Source: Megalobrama amblycephala (lineage: Eukaryota > Chordata > Actinopteri > Cypriniformes > Xenocyprididae). From it: DNA of 64,000 nt. Below, piece by piece: positions 21,611-33,447 of this stretch. Within the stretch, counting starts at the first letter, position 1. Every line of letters starts with the position of its first letter. The stretch is taken from assembly GCF_018812025.1 (NCBI RefSeq), contig NC_063065.1:31350642-31414641 (forward strand), written 5' to 3'. The notes below the pieces were generated by a model. The model saw only the letters and a program-made list of their open reading frames with translations. It was not told the origin of the DNA and ran no database searches. The translations under genes and the position numbers were made by a program.

Positions 21611-22340
21611 ATACCAATGCCAGTTGATTTCAATCAAAATTAGAAGGATAACAAGTGAAAACTAATTTATTATTCATTCATTTCATCCATCCATGGTCAT
21701 TTAGCAGAATTTAAATGCTTCTGCAGAGAACATGGCGGCTTGATTAATAAATTAATTCATCTTGACTGCCACTAGGGGGCGATTGCGACAGTCGAAACCG
21801 GAAGTTGCAGACAGTGAAAAGGCGACAACATTGTACAGTAAGTTCTTTTCAGTCTTTTACCGTAAATTCATGCCTTTGAAGTGTGAACAACATTGAAAGT
21901 CTGAAAAATTACTGAAATGACAGAATAATGTTTTCATTTTGGGGATACACAAACATCTCATAAACATCAAACATTTTCTTGGTTTCGTGTTTATTTTGGA
22001 TTGGATTTCGATTAAATTTGCTTCAATATCGATTCATTTGGATATATAGGCCTATACATGGATATATGGAACATGTTTTTTCTTAACTACACAGGGAACT
22101 CTGTCAGCTGGTTAAAATTAACATTATTTGTATACAATTGCATACAAGTCCGTTTTTATAATAATAACGTTATAATAATAACTTAAAAAAATATATAGCT
22201 AATGCAGTCTATGTGTAATTTAGTGCTTTCATTTATTTATTTTTTGCAAAATTGCTAGAGTAGCCTATATTTCTTAGTAACCATAGCGGCCATTGATTGT
22301 CTTTTCTTTATGTGACATCAAATACTTATTATATGTAGAG
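21611..22340. other. Spacer between two direct repeat copies, no gene seen
   Basis: AT-rich sequence without frames or recognised elements. Confidence 0.4.
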
Positions 22341-22690
22341 AAAGATGGTGCACTCGTATTATTATGAATGGGAGAATGTGCAACAAGCAATATAGCAGAA
22401 TAAGTCCTGCCTTCTAAATAAGTAAATTAACAAATGGTAAAGTCATTGCATCACTGAAGCTCCGGTTCCTATAGAAACAGTCAGACGCGCGCTTAGCTTG
22501 ATCCAGCCTGAAAAATGCCATTTTCTGGTTTTCTGTCATGATTCGAGTGATTAGAAACAAAATTTATGAGACAGCTGCTGTCAGATTTCATTGGTGATTT
22601 CAAATATGAAATTTAATCAAAAGCTTGGTGAACAGCTTTGGAGAATCTGATGTTTCCCCATTTAAAGAGATAGAAGCTGCACTGCCCGAA
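22341..22690. repeat. Dispersed repeat 'CAATATGGCGGAATAAGTCC', copy 2
   Basis: Same order of motifs as 21172-21610 but more diverged (CAATATAGCAGAATAAGTCC) and lacking the GC-rich segment around 21310-21400. The loss of CpGs relative to copy 1 is consistent with an older copy or more deamination. Confidence 0.78.
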
Positions 22691-24073
22691 TGGCGTTTCA
22701 AAGATGCCGCCGAGTGAAATGACTTGCCTTAAACGGACTTTGGTGACATTTTGATTTTAAGCTTTTAATTGACGTCTTTCGGCGGTTGAAACACTGATTG
22801 ATCGATTACATGAGATATGATTCAGTAAGTTGTTCTGTATCTTTCAACATTCCTTCTGATGTTGATTCACGTTTATTTGCTGCTGTAACTAGCAGTAAAG
22901 AGGAAGAGTTGATCGGTTCAACTGAGGCGCTACAGCGATCTGTCCATTTTCTCACAATCTGTTGAGTTTAGTGCATTAAAGAAAACCTTTGTTGGAAAGG
23001 TTATTCACATTTATCTGTGGCAGCTTCTCATCTTTCTTGGAAGTCAAAAGCACTATATCGATTGCTGTTATTCTGCTTTCCATTCCCTCTCGGTGTTGCA
23101 CTAATGTATCTGTTGCGATCAAGGTCAGAGATTAAGATTCTTGTTTCAGCCTCTCCATCCAGAAGCATTTCACTGAAGGCCAATGGAAAGAGAAGCGTTT
23201 ACTGAACTGTGACTCTAACTGCATTAAAGTGTGCAGAGAAAATCATATTCCTGTGGCTGACTCTGAGATTATGGCATTAGTGTGGATGTTGTCTTTGTTA
23301 GTGAGGGAAGAAGCGGGTTAATTATGCAGTAAGTGGTGTTTTTCTAATGGTGAGAGTCATAATGTAAGCTAATATCTTTGGCATATCTACTGTAACATAA
23401 CTAATCTATGGACAACACTTTCTGTACAGGAGACTCCCTCCCTAGGCAGCACTGAGATAATGTGGCCACTAGGTGGCTCCACTAATAAGCTCATTTTCTT
23501 CCTTTTTTGTGCAGATTCTGGGTGCATTTGTGATTATTGTCCAAAATTGTGTCAGGAAACCAGTGGCAGTTTTTGGCTGACATTGATAACTTAGTACGTA
23601 TAAGAGAATTACTGTCACTAGTTTTATTTACCTCATTTGATTTTTAAATTAGGCTAAATTAGGCTATTTGTGTTAGAGGGGGATTCAGATTCAATAGGAG
23701 GCTCTTCACTGAAAGTATCAGGTGAAGTAAACACATTATTAGCTGTTGTAGTGAGAAATAACACAATGACACACACATGAACTCTGTCTGATTAAATAAT
23801 TGTGTCCTCTAGGTGGCACACTTCGGCTTGCTGCAGAAATAAAAATTATATTTCATGCAGTGAACAATATTCTAACAAAGGTTGATTGATGATAATACAC
23901 AGAGTATTACAATACCTAATCCAGCATACTTGAATGTGAATCTAAATAAAAACAAATTAGAGTACTTTATTCCCCCAAATGCTAATATTTGTCTGAACAA
24001 ACAGTTTCATTTTGAAGATTTGTTCCTGATTTTTTTTTGCAGCATGAATAAATTGTGTGTAGTGTTTTAGGCA
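22691..24073. other. No gene seen
   Basis: Mixed unique-looking DNA. Small frames at 23017-23205 and 23882-24070 have no family resemblance. Confidence 0.45.
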
Positions 24074-24303
24074 CACTGTAAAAAAAAAAAAAATTCATTA
24101 TTTATCAAAACACTTTTTCTTTTGTCAAATCAACTTAGATAATTAATGTAGTTCAGATAACATAATATTTTGAGTTTCTGTTGATTAAACCAATCACCTT
24201 CATTGTATTAACTCAAATTTTTAATTTCAAGGAACTCAAACTTTTAAGGCAACCAGGTAACTTACTTTTTTTTAAGTTAAACCAACAATTCTTTTTTACA
24301 GTG
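24074..24303. mobile_element. 230-bp MITE with CACTGTAAAAAA ends
   Basis: The inverted ends CACTGTAAAAAA and TTTTTTACAGTG enclose sequence with inverted GAACTCAAA / AACTCAAA-type motifs. The CACTGTAAAAAA terminus is typical of small fish MITEs thought to be moved by Tc1/mariner-type enzymes. The flanks (GCA / CAT) no longer show a clean TA duplication. Confidence 0.75.
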
Positions 24304-24328
24304 CATATTGTTTTGCTGAATATATCTA

Positions 24329-24330
<2 letters not shown>

Positions 24331-24377
<47 letters not shown>
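24331..24377. repeat. (GT)n microsatellite, about 23 units
   Basis: Uninterrupted GT dinucleotide run. Confidence 0.98.
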
Positions 24378-24378
<1 letters not shown>

Positions 24379-25227
24379 TTTTATGAGCTTTTATTTTTAT
24401 TTAGCAATGTTTGTCATCATTGTTGAGGTTTCAGTGTATCTATAATGATTCAGGCTGATAATTTGTTGAACAATCACGTTTAGATGATATGGCAAGATTG
24501 CTGATCAAGACTTTTGGATTTAGTGAACAAATTAAATCAGCTAGTATTACTTTTATAGAAACATTTTAGTATCTAGTTGCATATTGGCTGTTTATTAGTA
24601 CTTATAAAGCACATATTAATGCCTTATTCTGCATGACCATATTCTACATCCCTAAATCCTACATATAATACCTGAACTTAAACACTACACCAACTACTTA
24701 CTAACTATTAATAAGCTGTAAATTAAGAGTTTATTGAGGCGAAAGTCGTTGTTAATAGTGAATATGTGTTCCCCTATAACTGAAGTGTTACCACTTTAAT
24801 TAAGTTATGAAAACTTAGGGAACATGTTACTTTGATTTTTGATATTTCCTTATTATTGCTTTTAGTTTATTGTGTATCTGTTTATTCTTATGCTGTTGGA
24901 AAATGTTTTCTGATGCAGAACATATTTTGTCATGTGAAGGATTCCAAGCTATGAGGAGACTGACAAATGATGCAGAACTTTAAATGACTGACAAATGATG
25001 CAAACAGAAGCCCTTGTAAAGGCATTTTACTGTACCTTAGACTTTAAACCAGCAGGGGGCGTCAGTGCACTTCTGTTTGTAAACTATGAGCCGGACACCT
25101 GAGCTGATGTTATTTTGTAGCACATTCATACAGTGTCATTTGAAACATTCATTTGTGCTTTGATCACCATTGCAAGTATATATTCTTCATTTTAACTCTG
25201 TTCTCTTATTTTGGTTAATACATTATA
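24378..25227. other. No gene seen
   Basis: AT-rich. A TTATTAGTACTTATAAAGCA-type segment near 24590-24800 looks like another decayed interspersed repeat. No frames. Confidence 0.4.
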
Positions 25228-25522
25228 CACTCTAAAAAATGCTGGGTTAAAAACAACCCAAGTTGGGTTAAATATGGACAAACCCAGCAGGTTGGGTTAA
25301 AGGGCACCTATTATGCGCTCTTTAACAAGATGTAATATAAGTCTCTGGTCTGGTCAAGTTTCAGCTTAAAATACCCCACAAATTTGCCCCTATTTAGGGG
25401 TGAGCAAAAACATGCCTTTTACTATATTACTATATTGCTGGCTAAAAAAATAAATCCAAAATTGGTTGAAAAAAATGGCTGGGTGAAAACAACCCATCTT
25501 TAACCCAGCATTTTTTAGAGTG
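25228..25522. mobile_element. Composite MITE carrying the end of a TTAA element
   Basis: Intact ends CACTCTAAAAAATGCTGGG and CCCAGCATTTTTTAGAGTG are flanked by TA (25226-25227, 25523-25524). Inside, from the TTAA at about 25297, runs the left terminus of the TTAA-target family (AGGGCACCTATTATGCGCTC ... CACAAATTTGCCCCTATTTA). It is then fused back to the MITE right end via a GGCTGGGTGAAAACAACCC stretch. The same composite, in opposite orientation, is at 36888-37196. The structure therefore formed once and was then mobilised as a unit. Confidence 0.85.
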
Positions 25523-25657
25523 TAACAGATTTATACAGAACATAAAAGTGTTTAAAACAAGACCACAATATTGGTATGGCATAATCAAATCATTGTCATG
25601 AAGTGGTGAATTGTTAAATTATGACTTAAATGAAATTACAAATTCAGTGACATTTTA

Positions 25658-26100
25658 AAATGCTGGGTTAAAAACACCTAAGTTGGGTTAAATATGGACA
25701 AACCCAGCAGGTTGGGTTACATGTTTTAACTCAACTATTGTTTATAAATGACTATATGTCTGGCTTAAAATGAACCCAAAATATGTTGGAAATTAAAAAT
25801 CAGACACAGAATTACTAGAGGCAACAACAATAATCAAAAGATGAACATTTTTATTAATAAGAAATTTAACAGATGTTTAATTATTATTCAGTAAACATAT
25901 TAAAAAATATTAATTTCCAACATATTTTGGGTTCATTTTAAGCAACATTACAGTCATTTTTAAACAATAGTTGAGTTAAATAAAACTATCCAGCAGGTTG
26001 AGCAAACATTTAACCCAACCGCTGGGTTAAAACAACCCAATCGCTGCGTTTTTCCATTTTCAACCCAACTTGGGTTGGGTTGTTTTTAACCCAGCATCTT
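25658..26100. mobile_element. MITE, GGGTTAAAACAACCC family, nearly full length
   Basis: The left end AAAATGCTGGGTTAAAAACA and the right end TTTTTAACCCAGCATCTTTT are inverted. The inverted inner motifs TTAAAATGAACCCAAAATAT and ATATTTTGGGTTCATTTTAA lie about 140 bp apart. This is a useful reference for the unexpanded form: each end has only one to two copies of the 22-bp AACCCAGC motif that is hugely expanded at 39.8 and 43.2 kb. Confidence 0.88.
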
Positions 26101-26930
26101 TTAGTTAACTACATTAGTTAATATGAACTAACAATGAACAATTATATTTTTACCAACATTAACAATAATAAATGCCTTTATCAGTAGAAGATGATGCACA
26201 TGTTGTCTTTAAAGAGTCTTTGTGAAGGGGTAAATGCATATACTCGACTGAGCAAACACTAATGCTTTTCCGCATGATCAGCAGCATTAGCATAACAACA
26301 ATGGGCTCTGGGATGCTGGGAATATCCTTAGCATATAAAGCAGGTAAAAGTGAGGACGATTTTTGAGTTTTGATTCAAAAGTGTCTGGAATTTCACCCTG
26401 CGTTGGATCTCCATTATGCTTTGAATTTGACGATACCAAATTCATCTAATCCTAATTAAGGTTTTAACAAGAAAATCGAATTCCTGGAAGGCGTCCTGAT
26501 TCGCCTCGTTCAATCGCCATGACAACCGGAATATCAGCATGGCTGTGATTCCCAATGAAAGCTTTATGTTTATGTGCCTGTGTGTTACTGCAGGAGCAGA
26601 GATACGGAGGAGCTGTCGTTCAGTGCTGCATTTGTTTATGTAACTATATCTATATGCTTGACATGGAAGATAACGTCCTCTGATCTGTGTGCTGGGATTA
26701 CAGCGCATCAGAAAAGCAGCTTCTGTCACTGGGATAGACCTAGTTCCTTTTGGAAGTGTTGGCCGAGAAGAAAATGATGTTGTCTGGAATATTTTCCATC
26801 ATGAACAACATCGTCCAGCCTTGCTTGTTGAAATGAGGAGCGTGTTCAGCAGCAGACTGACCCAGAATCAGTACAGCTTATCTAATGTGAGCACAGGGCA
26901 GAGGCATCATTGATTTTGGGAGAACTGGGC
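26101..26930. other. No gene seen
   Basis: Fragments at 26105-26170 (TTAGTTAATATGAACTAACA) match the family at 45227-45492. Overlapping small frames at 26442-26913 have no family resemblance. Confidence 0.45.
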
Positions 26931-26984
26931 CTGAATCCCCAAGTATCCTCAATCCCATGGCGACTTTATATCGTCTTTTTCACA

Positions 26985-27508
26985 TTTTATATATATATAG
27001 TATGTAGAAGAGTGTTGTTGACATGCCGTCATTTTACGCCGGACTGCTTCACAAACGAGGGTCAATTCAACACAAAAGATGAACATGACGACACATGCTA
27101 AATCAACATAAATTATCTACTTTTTCAGATACATTTATCTAATTTGTCCAATTTCGTCCTAAAAGTTGTAACTTCTTCCTGAGTCTCTCCATCAGTGTCG
27201 ACTCCGGTTTGAACAATGTAAGGCTGAACACTTTCGTCATTTTGGCTGCGTGAGATTCTCCAGCTTTGTTGTTGTTGAGCTGTTAAAGCTCCGCCCTCTT
27301 CTGGAAAGGGGGCGGGGAGCTGCAGCTCATTTGCATTTAAAGGGACACACACAAAAATGGCGTGTTTTTGCTCAAACCCAAATAGGGGCAAATTTGACAA
27401 GCTATAATAAATGATCTGTGGGGGATTTTGAGCTGAAACTTCACACACACATTCTGGAGACACCAGAGACTGATATTACATCTTGTGAAAGGGCGTTATA
27501 GGTCCGCT
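26985..27508 (-). mobile_element. TTAA-target element, minus orientation
   Basis: Reading leftward from the TTAA at 27509-27512: AGCGGACCTATAACGCCC, CACAAGATGTAATATCAGTC, GAGCTGCAGCTCCCCGCCCC, GAGGGCGGAGCTTTAACAGC, and on to GGAGTCGACACTGATGGAGA. It is closely similar to the plus-strand copy starting at 63285, including the far segment GTCATTTTACGCCGGACTGC. Minus-strand frame 27125-27463 reads through it but the other copy does not preserve the same frame, so I do not call a protein. The left boundary is approximate. Confidence 0.78.
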
Positions 27509-27515
27509 TTAAATT

Positions 27516-28439
27516 GATGGCAGAATGCACTGGAGCAACTTGAAGATGAATGAGGTGGTTCCTCTATGACCCTGATCGCTTATTACATGGTGAGCACAAT
27601 CATTTAATGTGAATGTTAATGGTGTTAAATGTGCCACACACACACACACAGGGCTGCCACGTCAATTCCTGGGGCTGAAAAGTAATTTATATCGAAGGGC
27701 TCCACCTATACACTCGACAGTGTGAAGACATGTTCATTAGGCCTCGCTGTGAAGCATTTAATGAATTATGAAATAGGCATAAATTAAGTACTGTGCATAA
27801 TGTGGTGTGTTGTTTAAAATCAAGTACTGAACAATTTCATGTACCTTTTGACAAAGAATGAACTCGTAATGTGTTTAAAATGGTGTTTCCAGAGTAAAGT
27901 GCCTAGCTTAACTATCTGCATCATTTTCACTGCTTTCGACTACAATAAAAACATCATTACGATCATCATAGGACATGATTCATCACAGCTGCCACGAGTT
28001 AGGCTATATAGCGCCTGGTGCACACAATGTATGTAAGAAAATGATAGATTACTTACAGTGGAGGCAGGGGAAATGGTTTTAAAGGGAGATTTAGGTTCGT
28101 TTCAAAATGCTTTTGCTTCAGAGTGTAGAGTCAGCCATTTCTGTAGGTATGGAAATAGGCCTTTCCTTTCTATTTGACAAGTCGTATAGTTAAGCTGTCG
28201 GATTTATATAGAAATAATTGCTGGATTCAATTATTGTTTAAGCCACTAATACAGCCTTTTAGATTCAAGGATCTGAAATGCTGCATTGCCAGTGTGCATT
28301 GAACTCCAGGTGTTTCATCAGGGTCTGAGCCGTTCGTTTCACTGGTGCTGAATATTGTTGCTTAGGGAATAGGGATTTTAATTGGACTTACTCCCAGTAA
28401 GCTCTGTCATGCATGGAAGCTTGTTTCCACCACCAAATA
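27516..28439. other. No gene seen
   Basis: Unique-looking DNA with a short (CA)n run at 27637-27650. Nothing else to report. Confidence 0.45.
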
Positions 28440-28445
28440 AAAAAT

Positions 28446-28790
28446 TTAAAAAAGGTAACTGCGACTTTTTATCCTCATAATTCAGATTTTTTTTCTTGCA
28501 ATTGTGAGTTTATGCCTAACTATTCTGACTTAAAACATGAAATTGCGAGTTATAAAGTCAAAATTGTGAAAAAAGTCAGAATTGCGAGATATAAACTCAC
28601 AATTGTGAGAAAATGTCAGAATTTGCGTGAAAAAAGTCAGAAATGCGAGTTTATATCTCCTGCAATTCTGATTTTATTTCTTGCAATTGTGAGTTTATAA
28701 CTTGCAATTCTGACTTTATTTCTCACAATTGTGTTTACAACTTGCAATTCTGATTTTATTTATTGCAATTGTGAGTTTATAAGTTGCATT
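28446..28790. repeat. Degenerate tandem/inverted repeat of GAGTTTATAACTTGCAATTCTGA
   Basis: About a dozen degenerate copies of a unit built from TTGCAATTGTGAGTTTATA and TCTGACTTTA alternate with their complements (GAATTGCGAGATATAAACTC). The region can therefore fold on itself. The unit length varies around 20-32 bp. Plus-strand frames through it are artefacts. Confidence 0.8.
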
Positions 28791-28796
28791 AACAGG

Positions 28797-28915
28797 ACTG
28801 AGTGCTCACAGATGAGGTGGATCCCAGTGTTGGTGTGTATATCAAGAAGAAGAGGAGGCCCAGTACCGAACCCTGAGGTACCTCATGACTATTTAAGTGG
28901 ATTAGATATTTTATT
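28797..28915 (-). pseudogene. LINE (L2-like) reverse-transcriptase fragment, copy 1
   Basis: The minus strand of the CCCAGTACCGAACCCTGAGG segment reads VPQGSVLG followed by FFLIYTN, the conserved RT block (usually VPQGSVLGPLLFxIYTN). The same roughly 115-bp piece, with the CATTAACAGGACTGAGTGCT leader on the plus strand, recurs at 31955. It is severely truncated and non-functional. Confidence 0.55.
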
Positions 28916-28964
28916 TTATTTTTACAAAAACTGCACATTTTTTAATTGATCTTTGAATATATAT

Positions 28965-29201
28965 ATGAAGAGTTCAGATGCAAAAGCCTCTAAGTGCCGT
29001 CTGAAACTTTCTTCTAAAATGAGCATTTTTATCAAGCTCGTATGTTTAGGTTCAGTAATTTCACTTTAATGGCAATTAATAGGTCCTTTTCATTGCCATT
29101 AAAGTGAAATAACTGAACATAAACATGCAAGCTTGATAAAAAATGGTCATTTTAGAAGAAAATTTCAGATGGCATTTAGAGGCTTTTGCATCTGAACTCT
29201 T

Positions 29202-29204
<3 letters not shown>
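28965..29204. repeat. Hairpin (110-bp inverted repeat) inside an AT microsatellite
   Basis: The left arm 28965-29074 (GAAGAGTTCAGATGCAAAAG ... TTTCACTTTAATGGCA) and the right arm 29094-29204 are near-perfect inverted copies around a 19-bp loop. Both flanks are (AT)n/(CATA)n, so it looks like a small foldback insertion into a TA-rich target. Confidence 0.9.

Positions 29205-29210
<6 letters not shown>

Positions 29211-29284
<74 letters not shown>
29211..29284. repeat. (AT)n microsatellite, about 37 units
   Basis: Uninterrupted AT run abutting the hairpin. Confidence 0.98.
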
Positions 29285-29286
<2 letters not shown>

Positions 29287-29455
29287 TTTATCATATTTTT
29301 TTAATTAAAAAAAATCAAAATGTAAATATTAAAATATAGTAAAGTCATAAAAATCATTTAATAACTAATTTTTAGTGACTAAGAACTGGAAAATTAAGTA
29401 TTCATATATAAGTGTAATTTATGAACTTATTTAAAGCATTTAAGCATAAACTCCT

Positions 29456-29489
<34 letters not shown>

Positions 29490-30764
29490 AGTCAATTAAT
29501 TTAAGTGTGTACAAACTTTTGAAATTTATATTGAAAATCTAACAATGAGTATAATTGAATGAGTCATTAAATTGTGTTTATCGAATGTATTCATAAATAT
29601 GAATGTATGGCTTCTTTCAGTATTTTGAGTACCTTCTCCATGTTGGAGATACATTAGCACCCACAGGTTGTAGGAACAGTTGTTCTATTCCCTGTGGAGG
29701 GGGATTGGAAATAGATTTCTGTTTCCACTAATGACTTTTTAGTTGTGGCACCAGTGCGCTGTGTCAGCTTCTCTGCATGCCGTCGCAATATCCCGCATCC
29801 CTGAGGAGACTGAGTCAGCACAAAACAGGAAGGCATTCAAGAATGTCCGACACATTCCCTTTTGACAACAGAATCATGTGTGCAATTATATTGGCGGGCT
29901 ATTAGAACACTTTCCGCTGCTTGGTTTGTTTAGTGCCCTGCTGCACAAACAAAAATATTACATAAATATTATAAGATGTGGATTGGAATTAGTAGATGCT
30001 TGTGCGTAAATAATGCCATCATATTTAGTTAATTATCATTTATTATCATCAATCAGCAGTAATGACATTCTCATTACCATTATTTGTACTCCCAGACCTC
30101 TCTATTGTTCTGTAATGTGTTTCCTCTCATAAGGGATGTCCTGGTCAATAACCGGTCTGGTAATGGTTCATGGAAACATTGTGTTTCGGTGGACTTCATT
30201 AGGGCTTCTTTTATTGATGATTTTCCCCCATTATACATCTGTGCTTCTGGGCTAATTTTGTTCAGCTGACATTACAGAACACTCAATTAAACATTTATTT
30301 ATTCTCTGCAAATTTTGAGAATGGCAGTTCTGTTTTTGTAAGCATTTGGCATCAGTTTCGGAATGGTGGTATTATGGTTGTATGTTACACTGCAGGGATG
30401 CAGAAATATCCCCTTCTAAATAGAATTTTCCCATTTCGCCACAGCAGAGCAACAGCTAATTTACTTAAAAGTTAATAACATTACTAATTCAGCAAACATT
30501 AATCTGTTTGTCTTTACAACCATTCAAGTTGAGGCTGTACTGTTGCTGCTTTTAGAGTGTAATTCCTTTTGAGATTTCCAGTAAATATGTCCCTGTCCTG
30601 TTTCTCGGTTGTTATTTTGTGAAGTGAATGGTGGTTTACTTTTAATAAGATTTGCAACTGATCAAAAGCAGTGAGTAATGCAACATAACTGATTCCTCCT
30701 AAGGAGGCACAAATAGGAGAAATGCTACAACACACTGTTCTAAAATTGCTCAGGAAAGCGTTGT
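29285..30764. other. No gene seen; includes a poly-T tract
   Basis: A T-run of 27 bases lies at 29459-29485. The section 29600-30250 is GC-balanced and unique-looking, without a supported frame. Confidence 0.45.
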
Positions 30765-31746
30765 TGTGTATATCAAGAAGAAGAGGAGGCCCAGTACCGA
30801 ACCCTGAGGTACCCCACGACTATTTAAGTGGATTAGATATATTTCCCCTCTCCTGAAGGATCTAAACCTATGATGCAGGACTCAAACTTTGTGATACCTT
30901 GTGTGGAGAGGTTAAATATCAACCCAGACTCATTGGAAAAACATTGCTTTGGCAGCATTTCTTCAAAATAATATTACGTTGCTCCTTGCATATGTCGCGA
31001 CAGTGGATACATTCGGATGCATCAAAATGCATTCATTTACAAATCACTATGTAAAAGGTTTTGAAGTCATAACATAGTGTTGTGGTAGAAACCATGCAAA
31101 AACAAGTCTTCATTAATCAATAATCTGCCCCTGTAATCATCATTTGTGTGAAAAAGGAATACAAGTTGTTGCCGTTTTACTGCCTCTAGCGTTTATTTCG
31201 CTGAAAACTGCAGTGAATTGTATGCATAGGTACGTTTTTGGAGTTTTGCAAAAATTTAGGTAGAGGCGTGTTTTTTCCAATGAGCCTATGGAGGATTTAT
31301 TATGTGGAAAGATGCAGATAGATCCAGCAGAATTAGGACTGATGATTTCGAGGTACCTCTCACAATTTACCGTTCTTCAGTCACATTTTGAGATGATTTC
31401 TGTTGAATGATAGCTTTTGAAACCTGATTGATTGTTGTCTAGCAGGATGATCTGTGACACTTGGCTGCAAATATTAACTCGCACAAGTGAATATAAGTTA
31501 TTTTAACTCAAGCCTGCTTGACTGATGAACGTGCCAGATAAGAGATGTGTTGATAATGTGTGTGATGGCCGGTACAAGTGCAGAAGAAATGGCTTGGAGA
31601 AGATGGAAAGGAATAAGATGGCAGGTGATGGCTGAGAGAAGACATTCAGAGACCTCAGCCTCTGTGAACGGAAAGTTGCATGTGGGTGGTAAGTGTTTGT
31701 GAGACTGTGGTTCAGAGAATGGACTGTTTATGGTTGTTGTCTGCAT
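30765..31746 (-). pseudogene. L2-like LINE reverse-transcriptase relic
   Basis: On the minus strand 31746-31498 encodes FPFTEAEVSECLLSAITCHL ... AITHIINTSL, which matches the region just before the RT catalytic core of fish L2 LINEs (xLTHIINTSLxSG). About 550 bp further on the same strand, 30850-30765 encodes the VPQGSVLG block. That is roughly the distance expected between these two parts in an intact RT. The catalytic segment between them (31000-31490) is not readable, and stops and shifts abound. It is a dead, internally decayed copy. Confidence 0.65.
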
Positions 31747-31951
31747 GTGAAAAAGTCATCAGCTGTTATAGAGGAGGTGGAGGCGGACAGAGGTGATTGT
31801 CTTCAGTTTGAAATGCTGTTGATCTCATAAAAGGATGATGCTTTTGCTATGGGGATGTTGGTAGAAAAAGAACACAGATGACAGTGAGGGACATTGAGAC
31901 AATAGAGAAAGAATATTTAAAGATTTGTTGGTGAAAGAGTTCTGGATTGAG

Positions 31952-32195
31952 TGCATTAACAGGACTGAGTGCTCACAGATGAGGTTGTTGTGTATATCAA
32001 GAAGAAGAGGAGGCCCAGTACCGAACCCTGAGGTACCCCACGACTATTTAAGTGGATTAGATATATTTCCCTCTCCTGAAGGATCTAAACCTATGATACA
32101 GGACTCAAACTTTGTGATACCTTGTGTGGAGAGGTTTAATATCAAGCCAGGCTCATTGGAAAATAATATTACGTTGCTTCTTGCATGAGTTGCAA
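31952..32195 (-). pseudogene. LINE (L2-like) reverse-transcriptase fragment, copy 3
   Basis: About 240 bp nearly identical to 30765-30985 (same VPQGSVLG block on the minus strand, same AAACTTTGTGATACCTTGTG segment). Its upstream 40 bp matches the start of copy 1 at 28797. The near identity of copies 1.2 kb apart suggests local duplication and not independent retrotransposition. Confidence 0.6.
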
Positions 32196-32199
32196 CACT

Positions 32200-33035
32200 T
32201 TTAAAATGAAATGTGCAGTGATAGGCACATTTCAGTTTTATCTAAAACGAATGAAAATGTTTTATTACGCTGGTTACCGTACATATCATGGCAATTCAGA
32301 AATGAAATGTCCAGTGAGTGGTCCTAAAAGGTTGCATTTGAAAATAATGTAGCACCTGTACTTACCCTATAGTGTTAACAAAAGCAAACTTGAGATAAAA
32401 TCACATTTGCTGAAGCAACCATGTCATCTTAGGTTCTTCTTTTGCAGTGGGGACATTGTCAGAAAAATAAGAGAGCAGTGACTGTTTCCAGCTCAGGATC
32501 TTTCATTGTGCAGCATCTTTTTTTTTTTTGTTCGGTTCAGTGTTCCACAATGTCAAGGGTTAGACCTCAATTACAGAGGACAGATGTTGTCTAGACTTTT
32601 GTTAAAGTGGAGCATAGAGTGTTGGTGGCATTACTTGGATAAAGAAAGGAGAAGAGCAATAGCTATGCATTTCTTGCATTGGCATGCTTCAGTATAGAGT
32701 AACCTGCTTCACTGTGCTTCGACTGCAGAGAAGGTTTTAGGAAACATCTGGACAGAAAACGGGATGAAGATCTAATTGTCCTCAATTGAAAACACAGAAT
32801 CAGACTGGAATGGAGACTGGGCCCTCTGCCTGCCATTGCAACTGAAGATTCCTTATGTTTGATCTTCATTTGAACTTTTTTTGGTTCAGTTTTGACAGGA
32901 AATTATTGGTAGGGAAACATCAGATAAGCCTGTTTCTCCCACATGCACATGAAAGCTCAAAATGTCAGAACATATACAGGATGAGAACTGCAGTGCCATG
33001 ACTCTGACTTACATTTGATGTTTCTTTGAAGCAAT
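32200..33035. other. No gene seen
   Basis: Unique-looking; a T-run at 32518-32529. Small frames lack family resemblance. Confidence 0.45.
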
Positions 33036-33039
33036 AGTT

Positions 33040-33447
33040 CACCCAAAAATTCAGGGCCAGTGTTGTTAACATTCAGGCACGAGAAATCAGATTTTCCTTG
33101 ATATTGTTTTGATATATAAGAGGTCTTTGTACCATAAAATTAGTTTCATAGCTTAAAACATCCTCCTTGTTATAAAAGAATCAATTTGTGACATCACATG
33201 GGCAAATATATTTGCATAGGCCCCGCCCACTGATGTTCATTCGCTTAAAAATTATATTGTGCCGTATATCTGAGCGAAATGTCTTCGCAAACAAGAACAA
33301 ATGTAGGGCGGGGCTTGATTTTGTCTGTGGGGAATTGATTGGATGGTTGTGATTTGCTATTGGTGGATCTCATGTGAGTGACAGGTTGCCCCGCCCTCAT
33401 CATCAGAGAAGAGAAGAGATGCTGCAAGAGGAAGATATTCTGATTCA
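33040..33447. repeat. Dispersed repeat, copy 2, with extended left part
   Basis: It contains the segment shared with 20948-21130 (TAGGGCGGGGCTTGATTTTG ... CCCCGCCCTCATCATCAGAG). It also extends left through TTGTGACATCACATGGGC and CAGGGCCAGTGTTGTTAAC, so it is probably a longer version of the same DNA element. The TTCACCCAAAAATTC at 33038 resembles the terminus of the family at 17320. Confidence 0.65.
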
